From positions 124,001 to 188,000 of the forward strand of contig CAJNDS010002432.1 of NCBI GenBank assembly GCA_905221605.1: 64,000 bases of DNA. Direction: 5' to 3'. Below are positions 43,246-53,841 of the stretch, piece after piece (the first letter of the stretch is position 1; each line of letters starts with the position of its first letter). Below the pieces are notes generated by a model. That model was given only the letters and a program-made list of their open reading frames with translations. It ran no database searches and was not told the origin of the DNA. This DNA comes from Symbiodinium natans. Lineage: Eukaryota; Sar; Dinophyceae; Suessiales; Symbiodiniaceae. Position numbers and translations under genes: made by a program.

Positions 43246-43372
43246 GGCTCAAATGAAGGCTGTGAAAAAGCAGGCCTGGCACCCAAAGCAGTTAGGGGAC
43301 TCGAGGCTGGTTCACACAGCTACAGCTCTGCTACCTGTGCACCCCACCGGGGTTGAGCCGAGATCTTGAGCC

Positions 43373-45501
43373 AGGTGAATTTTACTTCTGCACGCTGCGA
43401 GGCGTAGCCACCCGAAGGGGCCGTTGGTCAAGGTGAAACTAAACTAAAAATTACCTCGCTTGAGGTGTTGCGTTCTCAGCTAGGCCCTCTCTCAGCTGCA
43501 ACCCTCAGCACTCGCGAGGCCGAACTTTGCCCTCCGCATGCATTGCTGTTGAGGCACTTGTTGTGGCATCAGCCTCCGTAAGTTTGGCAATCCTCACTCA
43601 GCACTGGATGTTCTGTTCGAGGCATATTTCCTCAGCGCATGCGAGGCCGCAAAGTGAAACACGTGAGGTATGAAAGACTGCTACTCCAGGTTCGTCCGCA
43701 GCTCCGGCTTTCTCGCACTTACTAACCGTGCCTTGCAGCCTCCCCCAAAGTAGCGTCACCCTGGCTTTCTCGCTCTTACTCACCAGTTGACCAATAATGC
43801 ATCTCACGCGGTTGCTTCATGGTAAAACTGCAGCTCGAGGTCCCGGCGTTCTCGCTCTTACTAACCCGGACCGATACTGCAGAGAAGCATTGACTGTTGT
43901 TCCCTCAGCGGAGGCGAGGCCGAACAACCATTCCGCTGCATCTGCGCAGCCAGGCCCTCAGCTCCTCACTGAGCCAGGGCTCTCTCTAGACAGAGTTCCC
44001 TTGCTGGCAAGCCCTCTATCTCTATGTGACCCCCGCGGTGCCACGTATAAGCAGCTGCTCCGCGTGTCTTAGGACCACAGTTTTCATTCGGATTTGTTGT
44101 TGTAGGCCCTCCAGTGCTTGAGGCCGAATCCAAACACCACATCTCACGTCACACGGCTAGGCAATTTGGCTCCAACATCTGAAGATAGTGACACATACTC
44201 TGCGTGGCGTCCGCGTGAGCTAGCCTGTCCTAGAGTTTAGGAGTTCGGCTCCTTTCATCGCTTGTCTTACCACAGGTCTCTTTCGGTGGCCCGTACTCAG
44301 CAGCCAGCACATGTACCATCCTCAGACGCCAGAGCCGCCTTGCCCCAGCAAGTGCCCATACAAACCACTCACCAGATAGTGAGAGCCAACATCTTCAAAC
44401 AACCTCCAGCGGCCGTGCCGCGAGGACCTAAACATCTGCAAGGTTCCGCCTTGTCTGTGTGCACGGACAGACCCCAGCCCTTGCAGGAGACGTGGATGTA
44501 AACAAAAGCAGGCCTGCCATGTCCAGCAGGCTGATTACCATTGGTTGCCTTCAGATGGGAAAAGCGCGAAGATCGGGTAACCTCCACCTGAATCCTTTCC
44601 GGCCAATACCAACCCTTACAAACCCTCAGCACGGAGCGAGGCCGAAGGAGGCTTCTTGGACTATTGGTTTTCCGGGGAGCAGCCACCAACAGCTGCTCGT
44701 CAACTTGCACTGCGCCGCACCACAGTCCTACTGCAAGTTCTTTGGCAACGGTTTCTCAGTAGCACCAGTCAATGAGCTTTACGACACTGATGCCTCTGGT
44801 TATTTGTGTCCAGGCAGATCCACCAGGGTTGGGCCAAATCTTTTCTACCTGATTCTACCTGCGAAGAAAATCCTGTTGTGCTCAGCTTGCAGATCCCCGA
44901 ACACCTGCAAGCTTGGGCTCGAGCACACCGCAATTGTTCGGGACACTCCTGTCGCCACTGCAAGGATGCCGCTTGCAGTGCGACGTTGGCCTGCACTGTC
45001 TGCAGCGTGCCTGGCCGTTTTCCCCCGTGTTTCGGTCTCACCTTCGTTTTCCACACAAGTGTGCGAGGAACCCAAACTCACTTCAGCACAGCCCTCAATC
45101 CAAATGAGGGTCGGTGGGTTTTGCTCACCCAGAGACAGCAGGAATCTCTGGTGAGCAACAGGCTAGCGTCACCCCTCAAGCAAAGCGAGGCTGCAACTCT
45201 CACTGTGACCCAGAGCAGACTGTAGGTCACAAGGTTCCCTCAGCAACGCGAGGACGAAAAGCTTCCCTCCAGCGAAGCGAGGCCGAAAACTGTGCACTCA
45301 CGCCCTTCGTCGACGGCAGCAGTTGGCGGGCCGCCGCTCTATGACAGCTTAGCCGGTCAGCCGGCCTACGAGCAAACACAGTTTCGCCAGGGCCTCAAAA
45401 CGGAACCTACCCTTAGTTACAAGCCCCAGGGCCAGCCACAACGGCACTAAAGACGCTCTCTACCTGAGCACCCCACCGGGGTTGAGCCGAAACCTTGAGC
45501 C
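43373..45501 (-). mobile_element. unit 6: 2.13-kb retroelement without a clear ORF
   Basis: Begins AGGTGAATTTTACTTCTGCACGCTGC, with the terminal stem-loop found in units 1-3, and ends at the shared leader relic. Near-identical to unit 7. It contains family A hairpins (for example 43896-43928 and about 43630) and family B hairpins (cores at about 43708, 43765 and 43848). Open frames up to 230 codons exist on the antisense (plus) strand but are disrupted between copies by 1-bp indels, so I treat the unit as non-coding. Confidence 0.8.
43896..43928. repeat. family A hairpin with the longest outer stem
   Basis: GTTGTTC pairs with GAACAAC (7 bp). Inside lie CCTC/GAGG (4 bp) and GC/GC (2 bp), with a bulged A on one side and a bulged CC on the other, and a GGAG loop. 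The outer arm differs from those of other copies but remains perfectly paired. Confidence 0.85.
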
Positions 45502-47626
45502 AGGTGAATTTTCGTCTGCACGCTGCGAGGCGTAGCCACCCGAAGGGGCCGTTGGTCAAGGTGAAACTAAACTAAAAATTACCTCGCTTGAGGTGTTGCG
45601 TTCTCAGCTAGGCCCTCTCTCAGCTGCAACCCTCAGCACTCGCGAGGCCGAACTTTGCCTTCCGCATGCATTGCTGTTGAGGCACTTGTTGTGGCATCAG
45701 CCTCCGTAAGTTTGGCAATCCCCACTCAGCACTGGATGTTCTGTTCGAGGCATATTTCCTCAGCGCATGCGAGGCCGCAAAGTGAAACACGTGAGGTATG
45801 AAAAACTGCTACTCCAGGTTCGTCCGCAGCTCCGGCTTTCTCGCACTTACTAACCGTGCCTTGCAGCCTCCCCCAAAGTAGCGTCACCCTGGCTTTCTCG
45901 CTCTTACTCACCAGTTGACCAATAATGCATCTCACGCGGTTGCTTCATGGTAAAACTGCAGCTCGAGGTCCCGGCGTTCTCGCTCTTACTAACCCGGACC
46001 GACACTGCAGAGAAGCATTGACTGTTGTTCCCTCAGCGGAGGCGAGGCCGAACAACCATTCCGCTGCATCAGCGCAGCCAGGCCCTCAGCTCCTCACTGA
46101 GCCAGGGCTCTCTTTAGACAGAGTTCCCCTGCTGGCAAGCCCTCTATCTCTTTGTGACCCCCGCGGTGCCACGTATAAGCAGCTGCACCGCGTGTCTTAG
46201 GACCACAGTTTTCCTTCGGATTTGTTGTTGTAGGCCTTCCAGTGCTTGAGGCCGAATCCAAACACCACATCTCACGTCACAAGGCTGGCAATTTGGCTCC
46301 AACATCTGAAGATAGTAACACATACTCTGCGTGGCGTCCGCGTGAGCAAGCCTGTCCTTTCTTTAGGAGTTCGGCTCCTTTCATCGCTTGTCTTACCACA
46401 GGTCTCTTTCGGTGGCCCGTACTCAGCAGCCAGCACATGTACCATCCTCAGACGCCAGAGCCGCCTTGCCCCAGCAAGTGCCCATACAAACCACTCACCA
46501 GATAGTGAGAGCCAACATCTTCAAACAACCTCCAGCGGCCGTGCCGCGAGGACCTAAACATCTGCAAGGTTCCGCCTTGTCTGTGTGCACGGACAGACCC
46601 CAGCCCTTGCAGGAGACGTGGATGTAAACAAAAGCAGGCCTGCCATGTCCAGCAGGCTGATTACCATTGGTTGCCTTCAGATGGGAAAAGCGCGAAGATC
46701 GGGTAACCTCCATCTGAATCCTTTCCGGCCAATACCAACCCTTACAAACCCTCAGCACGGAGCGAGGCCGAAGGAGGCTTCTTGGACTATTGGTTTTCCG
46801 GGGAGCAGCCACCACCAGCTGCTCTTCAACTTGCACTGCGCCGCACCACAGTCCTACTGCAAGTTCCTTGGCAACGGTTTCTCAGTAGCACCAGTCAATG
46901 AGCTTTACGACACTGATGCCTCTGGTTATTTATGTCCAGGCAGATCCACCAGGGTTGGGCCAAATCTTTTCTACCTGATTCTACCTGCGAAGAAAATCCT
47001 GTTGTGCTCAGCTTGCAGATCCCCGAAAACCTGCAAGCTTGGGCTCGAGCACACCGCAATTGTTCGGGACACTCCTGTCGCCACTGCAAGGATGCCTCTT
47101 GCAGTGCGACGTTGGCCTGCACTGTCTGCAGCGTGCCTGGCCGTTTCCCCCGTGTTTCGGTCTCACCTTCGTTTTCCACACAAGTGAGCGAGGAACCCAA
47201 ACTCACCTTCAGCACAGCCCTCAATCCAAATGAGGGTCGGTGGGTTTTGCTCACCCAGAGACAGCAGGAATCTCTGGTGAGCAACAGGCTTGCGTCACCC
47301 CTCAAGCAATGCGAGGCTGCAACTCTCACTGTGACCCAGAGCAGACTGTAGGCCACAAGGTTCCCTCAGCAACGCGAGGACGAAAAGCTTCCCTCTAGCG
47401 AAGCGAGGCCGAAAACTGTGCACTCACGCCCTTCGTCGACGGCAGCAGTTGGCGGGCCGCCGCTCTATGACAGCTTAGCCGGTCAGCCGGCCTACGAGCA
47501 AACACAGTTTTGCCAGGCCTCAAAACGGAACCTACCCTTAGTTACAAGCCCCAGGGCCAGCCACAACGGCACTAAAGACGCTCTCTACCTGAGCACCCCA
47601 CCGGGGTTGAGCCGAAACCTTGAGCC
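45502..47626 (-). mobile_element. unit 7: near-identical copy of unit 6
   Basis: 2,125 bp, starting AGGTGAATTTTCGTCTGCACGC (one base lost in the terminal motif) and ending with the leader relic at 47626. Hairpins are at the same places as unit 6, for example a family B core at 45975-45992 flanked by GGTCCCGG and, one base on, CCGGACC. Only scattered substitutions and 1-2 bp indels separate it from unit 6. Confidence 0.85.
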
Positions 47627-48045
47627 AGGTGAATTTTACTCCACGCAAGCACGAAGCGGCCGGAGGCCTTGAGTCCATTGGCTCTGTGTGAAACAGTCGG
47701 GTGAACACCTACCCTAAGAAAGTAAAAGGCCACTCACGCAGTAGCTGCAAGGAGTAGGCCTTGAGTCCAAGCTCAGAAGTGAGACAGTCGGGGTTACACC
47801 TACCCTACAGCTACAAGCTGCGCCACTCACTTCAGGCTGGCACCCATGCCTGAGGCCTGGTTACACCAAGGCCTAGCTGCACTTGGAACGCCCAAGCACG
47901 ACTCACGGTAGCAGGCAATGACAGTCGGGGTTCAACAACCCGAGCATCTGCAACCACACACAGCAACAAGACAGGGCCCACGCCTTGAATGGTCTGGAGA
48001 CCCCAAGACCTGACTGACAGCACCAAAAGCTTGGAAGGCCCAAGC

Positions 48046-49407
48046 TTATTGGTTAGCCAATGCAGCAAGGTGAGCCCAATCAGAAAGTCGGCCGTCCATG
48101 AGGACCATTTGGATTTCCAAGTTTGCCTTGAGCGCAGCGGGGAGACCTGCAATAATCTCGTTGAGGCAAGGGACCACCGCCTGCCTGCGGAGATACGGCT
48201 CCAGGGGCGTAACGTCACAGACACATCGAAGGGTCTCGACGAAGCTGCGCAAGCTATACTTGGGAATCCACCTTCCAGCATGAAGCCCTTCGAAGTGCCA
48301 ATCCGCGAGGTCGAAAAAACACAACATGGGCGTCGCAGCACTGAGTCCTGGCTTAATTCCCAGGTTGGTTTTTGACACATCACGAAGAGCAAAATGACGG
48401 CTCAATTGCAAAAGGAGGGCGAAGGCATACAAGGACCACTGAGGGTGGATCTGGTTCCGAGAACCATAATCCGTGAGGAGCTCGATTTTTTCCACCATCG
48501 ACCACGCCACCAAATGGGACCTGAACTCCCATGGGCGCCCAGAGAGCAGCACCTGCAGTGTCGTAGATCCAGCCCCAATGATGGTGGCTGCCACCTTAGG
48601 CAGCAAGGCCGAAATCGCCACCTCATCACCAAAGGCCTGCTTCGTCCCAACTTTCAAGACGTAGCCCCCACCAGCGTCATATCCGAATCTGGTTCTTCCA
48701 TTGTGGATATACGCCGCAGTGCTGTCCCCCGTGTCATTGAACCACACGTGGATCAGGTCCTTGGGAAGGGCCTGGAAAACACCAGGATAGCCCAGATCGG
48801 ATTTGAAAGCCACCAGTCCTGGCTTGGTATTGCGAGCCCTCTCAGCAATAGCAAAGGCTGCGCCCGCTTCTTGATCCATATCGTCAAAGTTCAACGGGGC
48901 AGGCAACATAGGCGCAGCTGGCGGTGCTGGAGGAGGCTCGGGATGCACAATGGGATCAGGCACCATTGGCTCCTCTTCGCTTTCTTCAGAGCAGCTGTCC
49001 TGGTCTGGGGCACCCAAAACCGGACCAGCCCCAGGTGCATGGGGATTCTCCCGAAGGACAATTCCAGGAGGTTCATCCCTCTCAGCCTGGTTTGCCACCA
49101 CGGCTGGGGGGCGGTGCACAGGATTGTGCTGCTCGAGCTGAGGATTTTCCCGAAGCACAACTCCAGGATTCCTCCTCCCCTGAGCCTGGTTATCCACCAA
49201 GGGCTCAGGGGGTTGCACGTGTTGTGGCCCGGGCTCAGGGGCTTGCTCATCCTGCGGTTCCACCCTTCTCCGCCTGGGAGGCGGGGGGTTCACACCAGCA
49301 GGCGGCGCTCTCTTAGGAGCTGCACCTCTAAGCCGAGCTCTCTCTCGCTTGCCCGGCCGGGCTTTTGAGTAGGCCTTGGAGGCAGGGGATTTATGCTTCG
49401 GAGGCAT
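48046..49407 (-). CDS. unit 8 ORF3-type protein
   Basis: A 453-codon frame starting 30 bp after the ORF2 stop (MPPKHKSPASKAYSKARPGK). The N-terminus is strongly basic and Pro-rich, nuclear-signal or RNA-binding-like, with a repeated VVLRENP/IVLRENP peptide. An acidic Ser/Glu stretch follows, then a globular part. Landmarks CFFDLADW and LNEIIAGLPAALKANLE correspond in order to VFFDTAEW and ELLATIRGLVRTYDGKA of units 1 and 2. Homology is judged by eye and distant. Function unknown. Confidence 0.7.
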   Translation of the reverse strand: MPPKHKSPASKAYSKARPGKRERARLRGAAPKRAPPAGVNPPPPRRRRVEPQDEQAPEPGPQHVQPPEPLVDNQAQGRRNPGVVLRENPQLEQHNPVHRPPAVVANQAERDEPPGIVLRENPHAPGAGPVLGAPDQDSCSEESEEEPMVPDPIVHPEPPPAPPAAPMLPAPLNFDDMDQEAGAAFAIAERARNTKPGLVAFKSDLGYPGVFQALPKDLIHVWFNDTGDSTAAYIHNGRTRFGYDAGGGYVLKVGTKQAFGDEVAISALLPKVAATIIGAGSTTLQVLLSGRPWEFRSHLVAWSMVEKIELLTDYGSRNQIHPQWSLYAFALLLQLSRHFALRDVSKTNLGIKPGLSAATPMLCFFDLADWHFEGLHAGRWIPKYSLRSFVETLRCVCDVTPLEPYLRRQAVVPCLNEIIAGLPAALKANLEIQMVLMDGRLSDWAHLAALANQ

Positions 49408-49436
49408 ACTCAGGAGGCAGTCTTAGCGGCAGCGTG

Positions 49437-51535
49437 CTAAAAGGCAATCTTAGCTTGCTTGAGCCCAGACTGCTTCGCTTTGGATTTTGGCTTAGGCTTG
49501 GGAACAGAAATTTTAGGTGAAGGTTCCTGACTGGAGGACGACACAAAAAAGGCCCGAACACTTTGAACCCCAGTGTCAGTCACCTCCTTTGCTTTTTTGG
49601 AGCTAGCAGTAGCAACCTTACTTTTGGTGGGCCTGCAAGGCGCTACAATCCAGGTCGGGATTTTGCGGACACCAACTTTGACCATCTTGTCACACTTTGA
49701 GCAAACCCAGGACTTACCTAAATTAACCCACACATGATCAGGGTGGGGATCCCAAGGAGGAGGGTCCGCCTGAACACCTAGGCAAGGGTGCTTGATCTTA
49801 AGGGAAAAGGTAGGGAGGGGCTCAGTCTGCTGGATGTATAGCTCACACCTCGAGCACCGCGCTGAAAGGTTGGAAGGAAGCCTACAACCCTCTACCCAGG
49901 TGTGCCCCAAGTTCTGTGTACCAGCAAGAAGGCCTTCAATCTGTTCCCTTTTGTTAGGACCTTTGATTTTGGGGAGCTTAGAATTTTTTAGGACACCCGA
50001 ATCCCTGACCCTGGGCTTTTGGCGGAGCTTTCGTTGCTCTTTGTCAGGCCACTGAACCAGCGGTCCTTGGTCCTTGTCATACGAAAGGAGAGCTGCAGCT
50101 CTCCTGGCCAGTAAGGTGTTAACCTGAATGGCAACTGCATCACGCTTTTTAATTTGGGATTCAAAGTTCAGGTCCCTACGAGCTTCGGCAGCCGTGCCAA
50201 CAAGCTGGTCCACAATTTCGTTAGCACGTCGCCTCCAAAGCTGGTTAGCACCAAACTTTGCTCGGAATTGTTCTTCCGTTAAATGCGAGGATACCCAGTT
50301 AAGGCTGAGTCTCTGTGCATGCAGTCGAATGGGGTCGAAGAGGTCGGCAGACTGGATGGAAGGTGTACCATTCACTCTGGGCAGGATGCCCTTGCAATCC
50401 AAGGTGAGGTCTGCGTTCCCTTCACTATGCTCAGCTACAAACTTGACAGCCGCTGCCTCCGCCCGGAACACCGATAGCGGAGATTGCAGTGAGCCGACAG
50501 CTGTCGCGATCGTGACGGGCTCATCCCCTTCAAGCTTAAAGGCAATCGCAGCCCAGGTATACCGATGGAACCTGGGGTCCTTGGATTTCCCCGGGGAGCC
50601 ATCAGTAGCAAAGTATATCGCCTCGCCACAAATGACCTGGCCATCACACCAGGCACCAGTAGTTCGTACCCATTCCCCATCATCAGGGTAAGGCGAAATC
50701 GGCAGAAGGCCTCTGGCCCACAGTGACGAAATGGGCCACTCTTGCCGAAATCTAGGAAAGGAAGCCGGTTCCGGGAGGTTGGTTCGCCACCAGTCACACT
50801 CCCATAAGACATGTTGCATGGTAGCAGCACAGCCGCACCTCAGGCAAGTGGCACAAGGATCAGCACGAATTGCTCCTTGCCAAACAGCCATGAGTCCTGA
50901 CCTCTCCTGGCCTGCCATCTTATTCCTAAGCTTTCTGAGGGGGGCCCAATCAATTCCCACACTCAGAGGTTCAAGCATGTCGTGCTGGGCTATACGTGCG
51001 AGCCTCCACCTATCTGTTTCCTTAGAAAGGGAGCAAAGGAGGTGGTGCATGCCTACTTTGGTGGTGACGCTGTGCGGTTGTTCAGGGCATTTCCAAGTGT
51101 CCGCACTGACCGGGGTCCAACCCAAGTCAAGCAGGTAACATAGGAGGGCCCCAACCGGCCCTGCAGCGCGCTTCCAGGGGTACTCCACCTGTGAGTATTC
51201 AAGCCACATACCCGGCAAGACATCATCAAAGTGCTGCCTTTGGCTATCGGGAATGAAGCCCAGAAGCCTGTGAATGGCCTTGAAGTGCTGGGAAATGATA
51301 GTAAAGGCCGGGTCCGGCCGCTTAGGGCACGCATGGTCAATGGTGAGGTCAACCGAGCCCAAAGACATTCGCCCCAATTCATGTGCGAAGGAAGCACGCA
51401 ACCAATGCATACGCTTTGGCGCAAGCCCAACTGCCTCATGGCCATAGAGGCCCACAGTTTGGACCCCCGCCCTCAGGGCTCTGACCCTAGCTGGCATCGA
51501 TTTCACACGCAGGGTCGAGAGCCTAGCCTTGCGCT
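49437..51535 (-). pseudogene. unit 8 ORF2 C-terminal half: reverse transcriptase thumb, RNase H, zinc fingers
   Basis: Open without a stop from the truncation point (51535) to 49437. The first residues (ARLSTL...GLYGHEAVGLAPKRM) line up with the region just after the polymerase palm of units 1 and 2 (ALWGHPSVGVSPKRM). RNase H motifs are TDGSPG, RAEAAAV, LTLDCKG and SSHLTEE with ANEIVDQ. C-terminal Cys pairs (CSRCELY, WVCSKCDK) and a Lys-rich tail follow. Endonuclease and polymerase palm are missing, so it is a dead 5'-truncated copy with an intact remaining frame. Confidence 0.85.
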
Positions 51536-53392
51536 AGGTGAATTTTATTGCACGCTGCGAGGCGTAGCCACCGGAAGGGCCGTTGGTCAAGGGAAAATCA
51601 AACTAAAAAATTACCTCGTTGAGGTGTGCGTTCTAAGCTAGGCCCTCTCTCAGCTGCAACCCTCAGCACCTCGCGAGGCCAATTGCCCTGCCGCATAATG
51701 CAGTGCGGGTTGAGGCAAATTGTTTCTTGTGTGGCAAGTCAAGCCTCCTTAAGTTTGGAAATCCCCATCTCAGAATGGTGGATGGTTTCTGTGCGAGTGT
51801 CATAATATTTCTGGTTGCCGGCATGCGGATTGGCGAGGCCGCAAAGTGAAACACGTGAGGTATGAAAAAACTGCTACTCCAGGTTCGTCCGCAGCTCCGG
51901 CTTTCTCGCACTTACTAACCGTGCCTTGCAGCCTCCCCCAAAGTAGCGTCACCCTGGCTTTCTCGCTCTTACTCACCAGTTGACCAATAATGCATCTCAC
52001 GCGGTTGCTTCATGGTAAAACTGCAGCTCGAGGTCCCGGCGTTCTCGCTCTTACTAACCCGGACCGACACTGCAGAGAAGCATTGACTGTTGTTCCCTCA
52101 TCGGAGGCGAGGCCGAACAACCATTCCGCTGCATCAGCGCAGCCAGGCCCTCAGCTCCTCACTGAGCCAGGGCTCTCTTTAGACAGAGTTCCCCTGCTGG
52201 CAAACCCTCTATCTCTTTGTGACCCCCGCGGTGCCACGTATAAGCAGCTGCACCGCGTGTCTTAGGACCACAGTTTTCATTCGGATTTGTTGTTGTAGGC
52301 CTTCCAGTGCTTGAGGCCGAATCCAAACACCACATCTCACGTCACAAGGATGGCAATTTGGCTCCAACATCTGAAGATAGTAACACATACTCTGCGTGGC
52401 GTCCGCGTGAGCTAGCCTGTCCTTTCTTTAGGAGTTCGGCTCCTTTCATCGCTTGTCTTACCACAGGTCTCTTTCGGTGGCCCGTACTCAGCAGCCAGCA
52501 CATGTACCATCCTCAGACGCCAGAGCCGCCTTGCCCCAGCAAGTGCCCATACAAACCACTCACCAGATAGTGAGAGCCAACATCTTCAAACAACCTCCAG
52601 CGGCCGTGCCGCGAGGACCTAAACATCTGCAAGGTTCCGCCTTGTCTGTGTGCACGGACAGACCCCAGCCCTTGCAGGAGACGTGGATGTAACAAAAGCA
52701 GGCCTGCCATGTCCAGCAGGCTGATTACCATTGGTTGCCTTCAGATGGGAAAAGCGCGAAGATCGGGTAACCTCCACCTGAATCCTTTCCGGCCAATACC
52801 AACCCTTACAAACCCTCAGCACGGAGCGAGGCCGAAGGAGGCTTCTTGGACTATTGGTTTTCCGGGGAGCAGCCACCACCAGCTGCTCTTCAACTTGCAC
52901 TGCGCTGCACCACAGTCCTACTGCAAGTTCCTTGGCAACGGTTTCTCAGTAGCACCAGTCAATGAGCTTTACGACACTGATGCCTCTGGTTATTTATGTC
53001 CAGGCAGATCCACCAGGGTTGGGCCCAATCTTTTCTACCTGATTCTACCTGCGAAGAAAATCCTGTTGTGCTCAGCTTGCAGATCCCCGAAAACCTGCAA
53101 GCTTGGGCTCGAGCACACCGCAATTGGTCGGGACACTCCTGTCGCCACTGCAAGGATGCCTCTTGCAGTGCGACGTTGGCCTGCACTGTCTGCAGCGTGC
53201 CTGGCCGTTTTCCCCCGTGTTTCGGTCTCACCTTCGTTTTCCACACAAGTGAGCGAGGAACCCAAACTCACCTTCAGCACAGCCCTCAATCCAAATGAGG
53301 GTCGGTGGGTTTTGCTCACCCAGAGACAGCAGGAATCTCTGGTGAGCAACAGGCTTGCGTCACCCCTCAAGCAATGCGAGGCTGCAACTCTC
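51536..53392 (-). mobile_element. unit 9: copy of the unit 6/7 element, cut by the assembly gap
   Basis: Starts AGGTGAATTTTATTGCACGCTGC. From about 51840 to 53392 it is almost identical to unit 7. The first 300 bp differ by a dense run of 1-3 bp insertions and substitutions. The 5' end, about 300 bp by comparison with unit 7, is lost in the N run. Confidence 0.8.
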
Positions 53393-53492
53393 NNNNNNNN
53401 NNNNNNNNNNNNNNNNNNNNNNNNNNNNNNNNNNNNNNNNNNNNNNNNNNNNNNNNNNNNNNNNNNNNNNNNNNNNNNNNNNNNNNNNNNNN
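53393..53492. other. assembly gap, 100 N
   Basis: Exactly 100 N, a size often used for gaps of unknown length. It breaks the retroelement array; more units may lie inside it. Open frames that run through it are meaningless. Confidence 0.99.
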
Positions 53493-53840
53493 CCCTCAGA
53501 GCCCCCGGCACACACCTGCTTCTGAGGGCGGCGCTAAAGGAACCCTGGAGCCTAAAAGAACACGACGCCAACCCTACTTCTGAGGCCGGCGCGAACAGAA
53601 AACAACTTCAGTGCAACACTTCAAGCGTTGCAGACAGGCCCAATCCCAGCAAGTCGTCACTACTGGCCGTCTCAAAGCAGTGTCAAGCATGACTGGAGGA
53701 AGGCAAAGACCAGGAGACCCAGAGATTGCGGGGAAGGCCAGCAAATGGTCCGGAAGCGGCTGTTGCTGCTAAAGTGCGAGGGAAATGCCCAGGCACCCCC
53801 ATGAACTGCAGATGTCAGCAAGGAGGAGCACCCAGATGCA
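53493..53840. other. stretch without an identified gene
   Basis: Between the gap and the second LINE class. It has two short near-repeats (ACTTCTGAGG.CGGCGC near 53518 and 53576) but no supported gene; it may be the 3' untranslated part of the LINE to the right. Confidence 0.5.
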
Positions 53841-53841
53841 G

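Larger units (their letters stand above)
40879..43372 (-). mobile_element. unit 5: 2.5-kb retroelement carrying its own small ORF
   Basis: Starts AGGTGAATTTTACTCGAAAGCGGGCTG and ends at 43372 with the same 5' leader as units 1, 2, 6 and 7 (sense TGGCTCAAG, then CTCGGCTCAACCCCGG and an ACCCC-GGT-GGGGT hairpin). It has no polymerase, so it must borrow enzymes. The 3' half is non-coding with three family B hairpins (41304-41337, 41390-41417, 41426-41451). Confidence 0.8.
47627..51535 (-). mobile_element. unit 8: 5'-truncated LINE of a second family
   Basis: Starts AGGTGAATTTTACTCCACGC and is cut at 51535 inside the polymerase ORF. It has the C-terminal part of ORF2 followed by an ORF3-type gene, the same order as units 1 and 2, but the proteins are strongly diverged. 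No family A or B hairpins are evident. The left 400 bp is non-coding with a short repeat (GAGACAGTCGGGGTT-like) near 47690, 47778 and 47925. Confidence 0.85.

Noticed and set aside
44459-45154. A 231-codon plus-strand frame in unit 6, repeated in units 7 and 9, with a Cys-rich alternative frame beside it.
   Set aside because: Antisense to the element, changes frame between near-identical copies by 1-bp indels, and in unit 9 runs into the N gap.
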